Shown here: positions 44,283 through 56,976 of the stretch, piece by piece | Position numbering within the stretch: position 1 is the stretch's first letter | How the letters are laid out: each line of letters begins with the position of its first letter | Assembly: GCA_021234535.1 (NCBI GenBank) | Contig: CM037835.1 | Coordinates: 62,001-126,000, forward strand | Length of the DNA: 64,000 bases | Direction of reading: 5' to 3' | Source of the DNA: Stichopus chloronotus | Lineage: Eukaryota; Echinodermata; Holothuroidea; Aspidochirotida; Stichopodidae | Translations under genes and position numbers: made by a program | The notes under the pieces: generated by a model | Told to the model about the DNA's origin: nothing | Databases searched by the model: none | Seen by the model: only the letters and a program-made list of their open reading frames with translations

Positions 44283-45130
44283 TCGGGGGGGGGGGGGGGT
44301 CCAAGGGTTTTAACCGCCGGCAGAGGCAGACCTGAGGGCATGAGTGCGTGGCATGACTTTCTAAGCGGAGTGCCGCCACCGATTGGCGCGGACTGTACAA
44401 GAAAAGCTTGGGCTTTTCAACCTCCCAGGTGGCCGGAAATTGCGTATCCCGGCTGTTCTAAACTGCATATACCCAGTCTTGAAAAAGGGGTATCATGTTT
44501 GCAATTTCTCAATTCTCATAAAAAAAAAAAAATCTATGAAAAACATGGGGGTTGAGGGGATACAAGAATCAGAACATGATGAATTACACATCCACTTTCA
44601 TTTTTTTTAGTGTTTTGCAAATATTTGGGGGCTGAACACATAGGCGAACAGACTCGTAAATTTTTTAAGGGAGAAATTTATGCCCGAATTACTATCTCAG
44701 CGGAAGGCTGGTAATAAATATATAGGAATTTCCAGCGAAACATGAGATATTGGTTTAAAACCCTCAGCGAAATTTCGAAAAAAAACAAACAAAAAACTTT
44801 TGTTGGTTGGTAGAACACGTGAATAGTATGGAAACAGAAATTACCATCATGACCACCATCAAGGCCTAATGATTGGGGGCATGTTATGGTTAGGTTATTT
44901 TATACGTCATCGATATCACACATGAAGCGCTTATCCATGTCTTTTAGCAGGGGTGGGGACCTGACCTGAGGACAAAAGGCTTTTGCGCGAACTGTGGAAG
45001 GAATATCTAAGCGTATAGCGCCATCTTCAGTTGGCGCGGAGCTTTTCAAACCTCCGAAATGGTCAGAATCGGCACTTCCCGAGTGTCCGGGGCATTTAAG
45101 TACTCAGCCTTGAAATATGCCTCTCATTTC
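44283..45130 (+). mobile_element. hAT-like fragments with poly-G and the CACCGATTGGCGCGGACT word
   Basis: A run of about 15 G at 44284 is followed by GTGCCGCCACCGATTGGCGC (44370). A related block at about 45020 reads GCGCCATCTTCAGTTGGCGC and shares the following TTTTCAA-CCTCC and CAATTTCTCAATT words. Both match the fragment at 9150. Terminal repeats are missing. Confidence 0.45.
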
Positions 45131-45960
45131 TACAATTTCTCAATTAATGAAAAGCATTCTGAGGAAAATGGTACTAATTTTGATTGCTCTTTGGAATATT
45201 TATGCTATTGAAATTTTCTAAAAGTCAATTCGACAGATTTTACTTTCTATCCATAACAAGCTTTTTTCTTTTTGAGAATTTTTCAACTAGCAGGTTACCT
45301 CAGACAATATGTAGTGCAACTATTTTGCATCTATTGTAGTCATTTTTTCCACGAGAAATTCTGGTTGCACAAAAGTTTTACACTCAGCGAATAGAGTTGT
45401 TTATTCGCTTGCTACAACTGTTGATGATTGCTTGACAAAGTAGAACGCGTTCTTGTAACCTTTGAAAATGATAGCCACATATTCTCAAAGTAATCCTTTG
45501 ATTTCATTTATTCCTCAAATCTGTGCTCCGTCACTCTGGTCGTTTTGTAATATTTCAAAAATACGTCCTTATCATTTGCACAACTTCAATTTCTTTTTCC
45601 CCCAAAAAGTAAGCCTACTGTAAACCAGTCAATTCCTTGGCTAGTGTATTGACATGTCACAATAAAAACATACTGAGTGGGGGTATTACCAAAAGCGTGT
45701 ACAATGACATTGCTATTATACATAACCGCTCAGTCCACACATGGTTGCATAGGTTGAAATATTAGTTCACATTGTATGGAGAAGCAAAGATCTAATCAGT
45801 AATGTTGCACCTTGCACTAACAGAACCTACCGCACTGTATTATGTTCCCTATTGACCTATGGCATCATCGATTGGGTGAACACTACATATTATAATTAGG
45901 TACCTAACGACCAAGTTTGAAGTTCATTGCACATAGGCTACTGTCCAGACGGAAATCACA
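45131..45960. other. Unassigned AT-rich DNA
   Basis: No supported feature. Confidence 0.4.
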
Positions 45961-46480
45961 ACCCACTTTTTCACAGCATTTTGCCGATAAGAGATTTGAC
46001 CTGTGACCTTTGACCTTAAATTTTGACGGAAGACACAGCCGTACGGCTTTGCGATCTAAGAGTTGCAGATACAGACTCTTCATTTTCAAATTTGACCTCT
46101 GACCAATGAGCTTGACCTTTGACCTCAAAACACATACAAACATGATTTTTTTTGTTGTAAAATCTTGTATACCGGTCATATGTCTGACAGTCACATGCAA
46201 GCCATTTTGGATTAAGAAATACAGCAAAAATAAGATTTTCACTAATTTAACCTTTGACCTCAAATTTTGATGGGAGACAAAATTTCAGACCATGGGTCAC
46301 CTATGATCCAACTTCGACCATCATCAGCTTTGCGGTCTAGGAGTTTTGAATGCAAACTTTGAAATTGAAATTTTCTTTCGAACACACCATACACAAACAT
46401 ACATTTACACACTTTTTCCCTGCTCTCCTGAAGGGGTTCCAGATCACCTGAAGTACCATACCAGGTTAGATCCCCCATGT
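45961..46480 (-). repeat. GACCTTTGACCT-type repeat, two units ~240 bp apart
   Basis: GACCTTTGACCT followed by AAATTTTGACGGAAGACA (46007) recurs at 46253 with ATGGGAGACA, each followed about 25-60 bp later by CTTTGCGATCTAAGAGTT / CTTTGCGGTCTAGGAGTT. The 119-residue and 72-residue minus-strand frames here follow the repeat. Confidence 0.55.
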
Positions 46481-46699
46481 CTCATATAGGCCTATCAACT
46501 GTACTTACTGTTGCTATGGCAACTGAGAGCGTCATAATGCATTCTAGGATCCCAAAGCTACTACAATATCTCATCCATACATTTCTTGTATAGGGATGAA
46601 ATAAAAATCTTAACTCAAGCAGAGTTCCCTTGGGAGCATTAATCAGCCAAACGACTTCATCAGTCACTCACCAAAACTATGAGGTGATATTTGTTACAA

Positions 46700-47290
46700 T
46701 GTCCAACTACTATTTAAAAGGTGAGCCAAAGCTTTTCTCTTTTACTAAATGTGGGGGAGGGACATTTGATATGTTCCCCAACTTATCAAAATATGGAGGG
46801 CAGGGACACGCTCTTAAAGACTTATGCCCATGCTCTGTCAGTTGCTGAGGAGTGTGGCCCTCCACCACGTTTTCAATAAACCACGACAGGGAACTTCCCT
46901 TGATTACAACCTTTTTTGCTGCCTTTTCCATAATTAGCACAATTTTTTCAGCTTTCTCCAGAGTGAACAAATAGTCTTCTGAAAGAAGCCTTTTCTGTAT
47001 GTCTCATCAAATACTCGGCATACAAAACAGTCCCTTGATCAGTGCATCCTTCAAGAAAGAGGGAAAGTTGCAAGAGATGGACAAACATTTAAGTTCGGCT
47101 AAGAACTCACTAATACCTTCCGGAGGGCCTTGATCTTAATTGTGAGAAGCGGAATCTTTCCAGTAACACGGGCGGTTGAGGATTAAAATTTCCTTCCGAT
47201 GTTTACAGATATCTGCCAAGTTCATCGAATAGGGCTTTCTTGATGAGACTTTAGTTTTTAAGCAGTCCGTAGCCTGTCGGGCCCATAGAC
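46700..47290 (-). pseudogene. Ty3/gypsy gag remnant
   Basis: In broken minus-strand frames the sequence reads HRKEILILNRPCYWKDS (near 47190), EGISEFLAELKCLSISCNFP, SFLKDALIKGLFCM (near 47040), QKRLLSEDYLFTLEKAEKIV and LIMEKAAKK (46950-46910). The arrangement, a loading residue block, a short-deletion region and a final helix with 'A..I...ME.A', is that of gypsy-type gag proteins. It does not resemble the gag of the 10-15 kb element closely, so it is another lineage. Confidence 0.6.
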
Positions 47291-49010
47291 AAAACTAAAA
47301 TTGCCACCTTTTTTTTAACATTTTCCATTACATAGTTCACAAAAAAAAAAAATCTGAAAATCTTTTCAAATCCCTTGACTGAAACTTGTTAAGAGATAAA
47401 CAGCTAAACAAATGATGTATGAGTGTCTAAGTTGTAGGTCCAGATTATATAACAGATATGTTCAAATGCACAATGAAATTCATTCTTACCATCTGAGGTC
47501 TGTGTCATTAAGAAAATCTTACATACCAAAAGGCTCAATAAACTTACACCAAAAAAGATGCTCATACAAGGGATCAAGATATGCAAGTAACTTCTGCCTT
47601 ATTGCTGCACAAATTTGTTTGTTTCGTTTTTCTGACATGTGACTACTTGGTCTAATATTATTTAAATTTGAACGTTGAGGATCAGGAAGCCTCATATGGG
47701 CTCATCAAGGACACTATGCCATGTTGATTGTGGATGATCACTGGCGAGATTCCCCTGCTCTTTTCGACAAATGTCCAGAGGATAATGAGGTAGGGATGAA
47801 ACCACACAATCACCAATGCAAACTAATGCAAACCCAAGTTGGCTGTCGGGACCGCCATTTAACATCCCCATCCAACAGACAAGAGTGTGTCTCCAGTCTT
47901 TAGCCACTTTCCCAAAGGTTAGGTGGAAACCCTGGCTAACTCAGCAGCTGGTCAGCTGTACCAAGCAACCTGAAATGGACAAAACCTAGATCAGACAACA
48001 GGAACTCAAATAACCCACTCAGCAGCACTGTAAACAACTTAAGTGAACGAGCCAAATTTTAACCCCAGAAATTCTCCAGGTAGTTCAGCCAGGATTTGAT
48101 AACGAACCCACCAAGCTAACTCTCCACCTATTCTTTTCATATTGACTTTCTTATGTTTATTTGTATGCAATATACAATATGCTTTGTTTGCATATTCTTG
48201 TACACCACTGTTCTTACCTCATTACATGCAACATAATTGTCACTTAAGGCCTACTTTTACTTTTCATAGTTTCTTATCTAATTGTTCACATTTTTTGTAC
48301 AAGTTTTTTCTATTTTGCTTTGTTTACATTTTTTGATATGATACTGTTCTCTTGTAAGCAATGTTGCCATTTCACATTGTTTATAAGTATTTTTGCTATG
48401 ATGTTATTTTTGTGTAAAGTATCTTTGGACTATGATTTTACATTAAATTTACTTTTTACTAGTGTTTGAAGTGCTTTATTATTGTTTTCCTGCTTTTTTG
48501 TTTGTTTTCACTAGCCTTATTCTCCTTATTTTGAGGGACTGAAGGAAAATAAGAGTTGGCTAATAGAGTAAAGTTGAAATAAGTAAATAAAAATTCTTAA
48601 AAGATACTTTCTTCATTTGCACCCTTTGAAGTATGAATAGTCCTTAAATAAGGAAAGCAATGTTGATGTAGTGTATACTACATGATTTCATATCAAATTA
48701 GCACAAAGCTCCTCGACTGAACACTACACCTTCTTTTACCAGACCAGACAAAATATTAAAATAAATGTATACCAAAGAAACTGCTGTCATGGTAGAGTAG
48801 AATAGCATTGTTAAATACAAGTCAACAGAGCATAAACTTGTTGACCACTTGTATTGTTCAGACAAGCAAGCAGTCCCTGCTGGCTCAGTGGTGAAGAGAC
48901 AGCAGCCATATTTTTTCGGTCCCATTGTGAAGGAACTGACGATGGAACAAAAACTTTTGATTAACTTCTTACCCTCTGAACACAAACAGAAGAATATATG
49001 AAACATGATG
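47291..49010. other. Unassigned DNA; possible LINE tail at 48470-48605
   Basis: No supported gene. 48470-48605 has a CACTAGCCTTATTCTCC word and ends with a TTGAAATAAGTAAATAAAAA tail, which resembles the tail region of the LINE at 58.3-60.2 kb ('actagccttgataaacag'). Coding sequence was not recognised upstream. Confidence 0.35.
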
Positions 49011-49014
49011 GGTC

Positions 49015-52000
49015 AAGTGTCTTCAGTACCAAATTTATTGACAAGAATCAGACAGGAATGATAAAGACAAAGGGAACATGTAAAATGATTGGTTGGACAA
49101 AATGGTGTGGAAAGGGTTTGTTAGAAGGGAGGACTAACCCCTCTCCACATGATAAAGCAACCTGCACTAGGGTTTGAAGAGAAGATGAACCACCTGCAAC
49201 ATGGTTTGAAGAGAAAAATAACCAACCTGCAATTGAGTACTAAACACTTTGCAAAAATGCATTCTGGTTTTGATAATTTAGAATTCATAAGCAATGGGAA
49301 TTGGGCTATGATAAACAGTACATTGACACTGCACACACCAAACATGAAGTCTTCACAAACTCATTCATAAGGTACTTTTTAATTCAAGCAAGAGTCAGTC
49401 TCTATTTGCTTTGAATACATCACAATGTGATAAGGCAAGATAGATCCTTCAATATTTTCTGCTATAAAAGTGAAAACTCTCTGCAGCATAACCAGCGATT
49501 GGTTAGGAAAGTTTGGTTGTCAAATTCAATGCAAGCACAGTGATGACTTAAATCCACCAACCCTAACAGACTTCTAAAAAGGAAAGGTTATGTTTGTTTG
49601 ACAGCAAAAAGCTGTGTTTATAACCAATTTCATAGACACAATATCATAGATTATTCAATACAAAGAAAGACTGTACCCTTCTTTCCCAGAAATAATTTCT
49701 CACAAATGTAAATTAGGTTATTCATTAATCAAGTGCATAATAAAAATGATAAATCTTATGAAACTCTACTTACGTATAAATTGTTAAGGATATGAAGCTA
49801 TTGCTAATGTTTATTTATCAAACTGAATGGTTTCACAATTATTAAAGTAACTCTCCTCTAAAAGCAATGTTTGTACATTTTAAAAGCAATAATTCCCATT
49901 AAACTTGAAATGTGACCACCACAAAAACTCAGTGGGCATTGTACACTTACTGTAATACATTTACTCTCTAATTAGCATGAAATAATGTATGTCAAAGCAT
50001 TCATTCTTTTGATACTATGGAATAAGGTTTTCACTGTGAAACATCAACCGACCTGAAATGAGCAAACCCAGAATGTAATAGGGTTCTTGCCTTCACTATC
50101 ACCGTTGATCAACACAGTAGAATATGAGATCCTGCTTATTAGTACCCAGTGTTTGAGTATGTGAGACCCTGTGGTCTCAAAAGGAGGCCCTGTTGTCAGT
50201 AATTGGCTATATCTGGAATATATGACACCCATAAGATCAGTCCAAATTGACATCACTAACACCACATACACAACACACTAGTCAAATGAGTGCAGAGGTT
50301 AAAATTATCATAAAAAACCAAAACAAAAAATGCAAAAGAGAGGAGGATTACTTATGAGACATACACAAAAGTGGCCTACACAGGGAAACGTAAATTCATA
50401 ACTTGAATGTGTGTGCAAATGTGTATACATTCCATTAATGAATAACATGTAAGTACAATGCAGGCGTATATACGAGGCTGTTCCAAATAATTGAATGTTT
50501 GACCATAGAGACAATAAATGTAAAAGAACCATGTAATAAATAAAAGTCTGTCAATGTCTCAGTTTTTGAATGATAATTTTGCATCACTAAATATATATCT
50601 GCTTACATATAAGTACATTTACTCTGAAAAATAATTTATGTAGGCCTTTTTGCATGTGAATGTGTGGATAAATGAGTACATCGTTATATACCACCAACTG
50701 AATGTAGATATCAAATTTACCTGAACATTATTACACATATTCTATGTTTATTTAAGTTATCGATATTTACAACTGGTGCACACAATTGCACAAGACATTG
50801 ATTCTAACATCAAATATATTGGTACTATAATAACTGAGCATTCACATCACCTCAATTCATTAATTTTAATATCAAAATTCACTTCAACCTCACATATTGT
50901 CTTTTGTTTCACATTATATTACCTAGGAGACCAAATGCTCACCATGAATATATATGCAGACAGATCAAGCAAAATATTATCTAATATCTACATTCTTGTA
51001 GTATCTTTCACATTAGGATGAAGTGAAGGAATGGTTAACCACCTGTGGGCACCTACATTGTTTATTACTCAACATATTGGTCTTGACAAACAACTGCTCT
51101 GGTCTTGAAAAACATTCAAGGTGTCTGAATTTACCAGCAGTGCCTCTGTTTTTTTTTCCATGAGCTTGACGTGTGTATTTTGATCTTCACATTTGATAAC
51201 AGCGAGAAATACAATTGGTTTATTGCAGATTGATCATAAAATCTTGGGAAAATACGTGACACAAATCTTGAAGAATCATAATACTTCATAATACTTCTTT
51301 TTTAGTCAACATTTCAAAGGTAATATATGGACTGTTCCAGTAGTTTAGTTTATGTCATGCCATATATTTCCTATATAGTGTAATGTACCAGCTGAAACAT
51401 CCATAAATGCCAAGCAGAACATGTTGTTCAGGTAGTGAAGAGAAATAGGCTACAACGAACAATTTTATAAAACTTTCAGTCTGTCCCACTGCAAAGTCAC
51501 TATTAAGACACCCTTTCATTTTGCTGAGCTAATTTGGTAACTAAGTTGCATTGTGTAAATCATTTTTTACAGATATATGCACAGTGGTGTTAAACCATGT
51601 AGCACATAAAGGAGACCAAAACCCTAGGAATATCATTATGAAATATGAAGCGAAAGAATTTGACAAATGTCTTGCCTAAATTTCATTCAAAGATATTCTT
51701 TCTTTCCAAAGTTATACATACATTTTTAAAATTCAGCAAAGGATGCTGCCTTTTTAGTTTCAGTTGAATGTCCACAGACTTTATGATGTCACATAATCCC
51801 TAAAAGCAGAAATTTAATGTGTTTCTTTGTTTTCTTTCCCTATCATTTTCATAACATACACACACTTGCATACATTTTGTGTTGAACTACTGAGGTGTAT
51901 CATGCAATGACCAAATCATCAATACCTTGATTTGAATCTATGCAAACCTGTCAAAACTATTAAAATAAATGATAAAATATCAAGATAAGTAAAGTTCTTT

Positions 52001-52351
52001 GGGTATAATTGGTCAAGTCATGACATCACAAATTGAGAATAGTAGCATCTTGATTGATTTTTTAGTGCAAGTGAAACAACATATTTGGATGAAATTTGGT
52101 AAGTGAGATTACCACACATGAGCCTCTCATTTAACAGACATATTTCATTGCCAAGAATTTGGACACTTATTCTCCTTAAATGATTCATAAAAAGAAATAT
52201 CTTATATCATGAAAAACAACTACATAAAATGAAAACAACAATAAGTCTTGAAATCATGATGAAAAATCAGTATACAGTGTCTACTATTTTCACCTCCATC
52301 ACACGTACATTTTGAGTTGCTTTCTGGTCAATGAATACATGAAGCAACCCA
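49015..52351 (-). other. Probable 3' untranslated region of the membrane-protein gene
   Basis: Downstream of the stop at 52352 this 3.3-kb stretch is AT-rich and almost free of the repeats that crowd the rest of the window, as expected for transcribed UTR. Minus-strand AATAAA signals occur at several points, including 49034-49039 and 49810-49815. The distal end given here assumes use of the 49034 signal and is uncertain. Confidence 0.35.
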
Positions 52352-52582
52352 TTAATACAGTTCTGGATAATCTCTGCCACTGCTGAATTGGTTTGGAAGT
52401 CCTTGTGTGTCAAATATTCTGGTACGTGTTGCAGGTTGAATTTGAGGTTGAAAAGCAGGACTCCAATCAATTCCATCATCATCGTCATCATCTTCATCAT
52501 GTACATAGCCATCATTAGGAAAGCCTCTTGTACCATAAAGATTAGGAGTACGCCTTCCAGATTCTTCATACCCGTAAGGGTC
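52352..52582 (-). CDS. Terminal exon of a single-pass membrane protein: acidic cytoplasmic tail
   Basis: After the acceptor TGTAATGCATTAG the exon opens in phase 0 with DPYGYEESGRRTPNLYG, continues RGFPNDGYVHDE, a run of six further aspartates and GIDWSPAF, and closes RDYPELY before TAA (52352-52354), for 76 residues. The longer frame in another register (52267-52569) is methionine-rich and crosses the splice site, so it is a shadow. Several tyrosines (GYEE, NLYG, DGYV, DYPELY) could be signalling or sorting sites, an inference. Phase 0 at the start matches the phase 0 donor of the transmembrane exon at 56777, and reading across keeps an uninterrupted, compositionally sensible tail. I do not recognise the protein family. 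Confidence 0.75.
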   Translation of the reverse strand, partial: DPYGYEESGRRTPNLYGTRGFPNDGYVHDEDDDDDDGIDWSPAFQPQIQPATRTRIFDTQGLPNQFSSGRDYPELY

Positions 52583-52778
52583 CTAATGCATTACACAAAA
52601 TACATATTTTAGTGAAGGAAGGATACATTTATGCACTGTACCTACAGAGACACAGCCCAAACTCAAAATCTTTAGACTAAATGATCAAACAACTACATAA
52701 GTAGATGGAACAGGAAAGTTGCTTACCCTCTACTTCACATTCCAGTTACTTTTGTAAATGATTAAAGTAGGTTCTTGA
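52583..52778 (-). other. Intron sequence, start of the last intron's 3' part
   Basis: The last intron spans 52583-56776 (about 4.2 kb). It contains minisatellite pieces and a CR1-like LINE, listed separately. This part has no further feature. Confidence 0.5.
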
Positions 52779-52950
52779 CCAGGAAATGCAGACCTGTACA
52801 CTACCAAGGTCAAGGAACATATACTAAGACAGACAAACACACACTATCATGGTAAGGGCATTTACCTGAGGAGGAAATGCAGCTCTACACTTCCATGGTA
52901 GGAAATACACCGGAACAGCAAATACAGACTAACACTATCATGGTTAGAGC
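52779..52950 (+). repeat. Minisatellite, ~50-bp unit, about three copies
   Basis: Units such as ACACTATCATGGTAAGGGCA then TTACCTGAGGAGGAAATGCAG match the larger array at 56119-56595. Both lie in the same intron, either side of the CR1-like LINE. Confidence 0.65.
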
Positions 52951-53749
52951 TGAAATATGAGTTGAAAATGTGTCCGTGAAAGTAAAATTGCACGGAATAT
53001 GTTAAAGCCAATGAAAAAGAAACATTGTTAAATTCTTATTTTTGCACCATGAGTATTCATATCTCTTTCCATTGGTCTGTTTGATTTCAAGCGACAGTAA
53101 TTGGCTGTTATGCCTTCTAGGAGATCTAGTCTGAATTTAGTAGGCTGACAAAAATATCAAGACTATTTTGTTATTCAAATATCTGGAAGATGAGTGTGTA
53201 TTTAAGATTTTGTGACAAGTGATCTTTTTTCCTACTTCCTTCCCTGGAACACTGAAGAAGGTAGGTGACCAAATACACGACTTAGGATATCGAAACCTTT
53301 GGCTAACTACTACGTACGATTAATTTCGTAACCTAAGCTGGGCTAGTTAAGCTGGTCATTTGTTTCTTGTGTCACACTTGAAATAACTGTACTCGTTCAT
53401 TGCTTTGTCAGGCTCTCTACCTTTTTGGCAGTATTCCTGACCTGTGCTTTCCATGTTTTACTGTTGCACATAGTCTACCTGTCTTACTTAGTATTTAGGC
53501 TAAGTTAACATCCTAGTTAACATCATATTGCTATAAGTGTCCTGTCTCATTGTGTTTGAGTACTGCACGTCCTTCACCTGCAGTCTTTGTATACACGTAA
53601 GTCCTAACAGAGTTGCTATCTAATTTTCTTCTTGTGTATTTTTGTCTACGGTTGGCCTGGTACATTTTCTCTGTGTACTCTACTATGGCTCTCACTGTAA
53701 ATGTCCCCTAAAACTTATTCATAGTAGTTCATGTGATATGTGAGTTGAG

Positions 53750-56110
53750 TTAAAAAATTCAGGAACTGTTTGTGACCGTGCATCTGCTTCGGATGAAAGT
53801 TTCATTTTTACTTGTAGGGAATGTGAAAGATTACGGAACTTGAGGGATCATTAAAGAACTGTAATTGTGATGGAAATTGGACTGTTGTTTGTAAGAGACC
53901 AAAGGCAAATGAGGGGAAGTCAAAAGGCATTGTGCCGTTAGATGTCCATAATAGTTTTGAAAGCTTGTCTATAGAGCAGGGGATGGTAGAAACAGCAGAG
54001 AAGGCTCAGGACACTCACAATGTTAAAGTTGATACCAAGGACTGTGGGAATTAGGGGAGAGGTCTAAGGCGGGGACAAATGGTATTGTGTGGGGATTCTC
54101 TGGTGTAGTATGTAGATCATGAGTTATGTAGGGTGGATATGTCTAAACAAGTTTGGGTGTTTTCTGGGGGCCAAATGTAAGTAAATGCCCATTGGTGAAC
54201 AAAACAGTTTCTGATGAGATGTCAAGTTGTGATTCAGGTGAATACAAATAAAGAAGAGAAGGAACAATTGATATCATACGCTCCAGATATCATGAGTTAT
54301 TGTGTCGCCTAGCCTCAATCACAACAAAGAGTGCTATTTGTGGTTTGTTAGAAAGGTTCAATAACTTAATCTCATCCAGTAAGTTACAAATTTTGAATAG
54401 TACCTTAAGTACCTTACACTGAAAAGTACCTTATGCTGAAAATTTTTATATTTGTTGATATGTGGCTGGTTTCGATGATATTAAAGATTTGTATGCAAGG
54501 GACCAGTTGCATTTAGGAAACACTGGGGTTTGCTGTTTGGAAAGATGGTAAATTTTACTGTTGAGCAAATGTGCTTAAATTAATTTTGGGAGATGAAGTC
54601 ATCTGAAAATGGTATAGAGGATAATGGCTCTACCAACGGGCATTCTGAGTGCAGGGGTTACAATAAAACGAAAAATCTAATTAGAGTCAAGAAGGAATCT
54701 AAGGTTAGAAGTTGCAGGGCGAAGTTGAATACTTTTTTAACTACTGTAAGGAGTACTTGTAATAAATTTGATGAATTTGCTGTTCTCCACGAGGATATGA
54801 AACTGGACATTTTTGGTATAACTGAATCTTGGTTAATATTGGTAGTGCTAAGGTATCTTATCCTGGGTATGTGCTTTACTGTCAAAATAGTGTTGATACT
54901 AATAAGGGGTTGGGTATGGGGGGTTGTTGTTGTTGTATGTCAGAGATAATATTGTAAGCGTTGAGAAAAGGGAGCTTCAAAGATTCTCTCTCAACTCTGT
55001 GTGCTGCAAGTTAACTGTAAATAATTGTAGCAAAACTGATTCAGTTCTTAATACAATTGATGTAGATTATCGTTCTGTAAATAGTGGGAAAGAAAATAAT
55101 AATTCGTTATTTAACTCAATTAGGAATGCTGCTAAGGGTGATGTCATTATCATGGGTGACTTCAATTTTCCAGACATTGACTGGACTACAGCATTAAGTG
55201 ATAACAATGGTGTTGATTTTCTTGACGTTGTTTAGGACTTTTTCTTGCATTAGCATGTTTCCTTTCCAACTAGGGGTGAAAACATTCTCTCCATCTGTCA
55301 CCTGCCAGGAGAGGATGTGCTGGACAATTTGCTGTTGCTCCCAGTTTGGGTAGATTTAGATGTCCCTGCTTGCAGGAAGACTGTTCAAGTGTGGGTAGAG
55401 ACCTGCCATGTTGCTGTAGATTCCCCAAGGTTATGTGACTGTGACAGGATGTCAGCCACTATTAATTCAAGTTGGGCTGAGGCCAAGTGGGTGAATAAAT
55501 TGGTGCTACGGTTCACATCTGTACTGTGTCGTTTCTGGCAACACAACAGAACCCCCTTCCATATACTCCCTTGGGCACATCTCTTTTCACTTAAAAGTCT
55601 ATGGTTAGTCTCTTCAATAGTCAATCATTAATCAGAAGGTCTCAGCATGACTTTTGTCAGAAATATCATGCCCTGCCGGGCTCACTAGCATTTTGGAGTT
55701 CATGGAAGATGTTACTACTCCATTGGATACTCAGAAGTATATTGATGTTGTTTTCCTAGATTTCCAGAAAGTTTTTGATAAGGTTCCTCGATCACCAGCA
55801 TCTTTTGCATAAATCAAAGAGTATGGGCATCTGGTATGGGTAATTTACTGACCTGGATTCAGAATTAGATAAGAAACAAAGGGTGGTTTTAGTGGTTGTG
55901 CATCTTCTTGGCAGAAGGTTACAAGTGGGGCCCCCAAGGAGTCTGTGTTGGGTCCTCTCCTGTTTGTGGCTTTTATTAATGACATTGATGCTGATATTGT
56001 GTGTAGAGCCAAGAACTTTGCTGATGATAACAAACTGTACTCTGAGGTCTCCTCTGAGGGTGATTCAAAGAGTTTTCAAATGGATTTAAACAAAGTACAG
56101 ACAGCAACAG
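53750..56110 (+). pseudogene. CR1-like LINE, inserted in the intron opposite to the gene
   Basis: From 53770 a cysteine-bearing block (CDRASASDESFIFTCRECER) resembles the ORF1 zinc-finger start of CR1 LINEs. The endonuclease follows: KFDEFAVLHEDMKLDIFGIT-ESWL (54765-54835), then VIIMGDFNFPDIDW (55142-55185) and SFPTRGEN (55258). RT blocks come next: VVFLDFQKVFDKVPR (near 55750), then a GPLLFVAFINDID block (55950-55990) and AKNFADDNKLYSE (near 56010). Frameshifts and stops make it dead. It ends without a clear tail where the minisatellite array begins (56119). CR1 assignment rests on ORF1 plus the GDFNFPDIDW style of the endonuclease. Confidence 0.75.
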
Positions 56111-56118
56111 CAATACAG

Positions 56119-56595
56119 GCTTACAATACCATGGTTAGGGTATGTGCTTAAAGAGTAAACAGAGGCTTGCATTGCCATGGTTAGGGCAAGTAAACAGTAA
56201 ACACAGACTTACGCTAATATGGCAAGGGCATGTACTTAGGAAAATACACATTTACAATACCATGGTAAGGGCATGTAATTGGACAGCAAATACAAACTTT
56301 TACTGCTATGATTACGCCATGTACTGGAACAAGAAATAGAGGCCTACACTACCATGGCTAGGGCATGTACTTGAAAAGGAAACACAGATTTCCACTACCA
56401 TGGTTCAGGAAGGTACTTGAACAGGAAATACACTCTTACACTGCCATGGTTAAAGGATATACTTGAACAGGAAATAAAGGCTTAATTACACTACCATGGT
56501 AAGGGCATACAATTACAGCAATAAAGACTATACACAGCCATGGTTAGGGAATAAACTTGTACTGAAAATGAGGATTTACACTACTACGCTTGAAG
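56119..56595 (+). repeat. Minisatellite, ~50-bp unit, about nine copies
   Basis: Unit of the type ACTACCATGGTTAGGGCATG then TACTTGAACAGGAAATACAGA. Copies vary in length by a few bases and carry many substitutions. The array begins directly after the LINE. Confidence 0.8.
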
Positions 56596-56776
56596 TTTGT
56601 TTTTTTAATTCTATGTAAACCTTGCAACAAACAAAAATCTTAGTGAAATTACTCTGAAGTAATCCTACAGTTGGCACATAAATGCAGGCTCCTTTTTCAA
56701 CATTATACTCTACATATTCCTATAACAATATAAACACTACAAAGGTCTTTTAATAAATATTCATTGAATGACTTAC

Positions 56777-56976
56777 CTCATGACTAAATGGTTCCATCTG
56801 AACTTCATCAAAGCCTGGCCTAGGCTTGACTGGAGCCACCCAAGGGTTACCAGGGTGAAGATCTGGACTCTGCCTCCGCAAACATACAACAACCCCAAGA
56901 ACACAGACAAAGATTATAATAACGAAGAGAAGAGCCCCTGCTGCAATAAGAATAATGTCTATAACATCTAAAGAAC
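56777..56976 (-). CDS. Transmembrane exon of a single-pass membrane protein
   Basis: The acceptor is a long pyrimidine tract ending CTCTCTTTCAG and the donor is GAG followed by GTAAGT, both near-consensus. The 200-nt exon begins two bases into a codon and ends in phase 0. It encodes SLDVIDIILIAAGALLFVII, continuing IFVCVLGVVVCL, a hydrophobic segment of about 26 residues. RRQ follows as a stop-transfer signal, then a proline-rich cytoplasmic stretch (DLHPGNPWVAPVKPRPGFDE and VQMEPFSHE). The positive charge after the segment predicts a type I orientation with a cytoplasmic C-terminus. The next coding exon is 52582-52352. The protein family is not recognised. Confidence 0.8.

Noticed and set aside
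52267..52569. 100-residue methionine-rich minus-strand ORF
   Set aside because: It is a shifted frame over the terminal exon and its 3'UTR. The other frame fits the splice acceptor, phase and composition.
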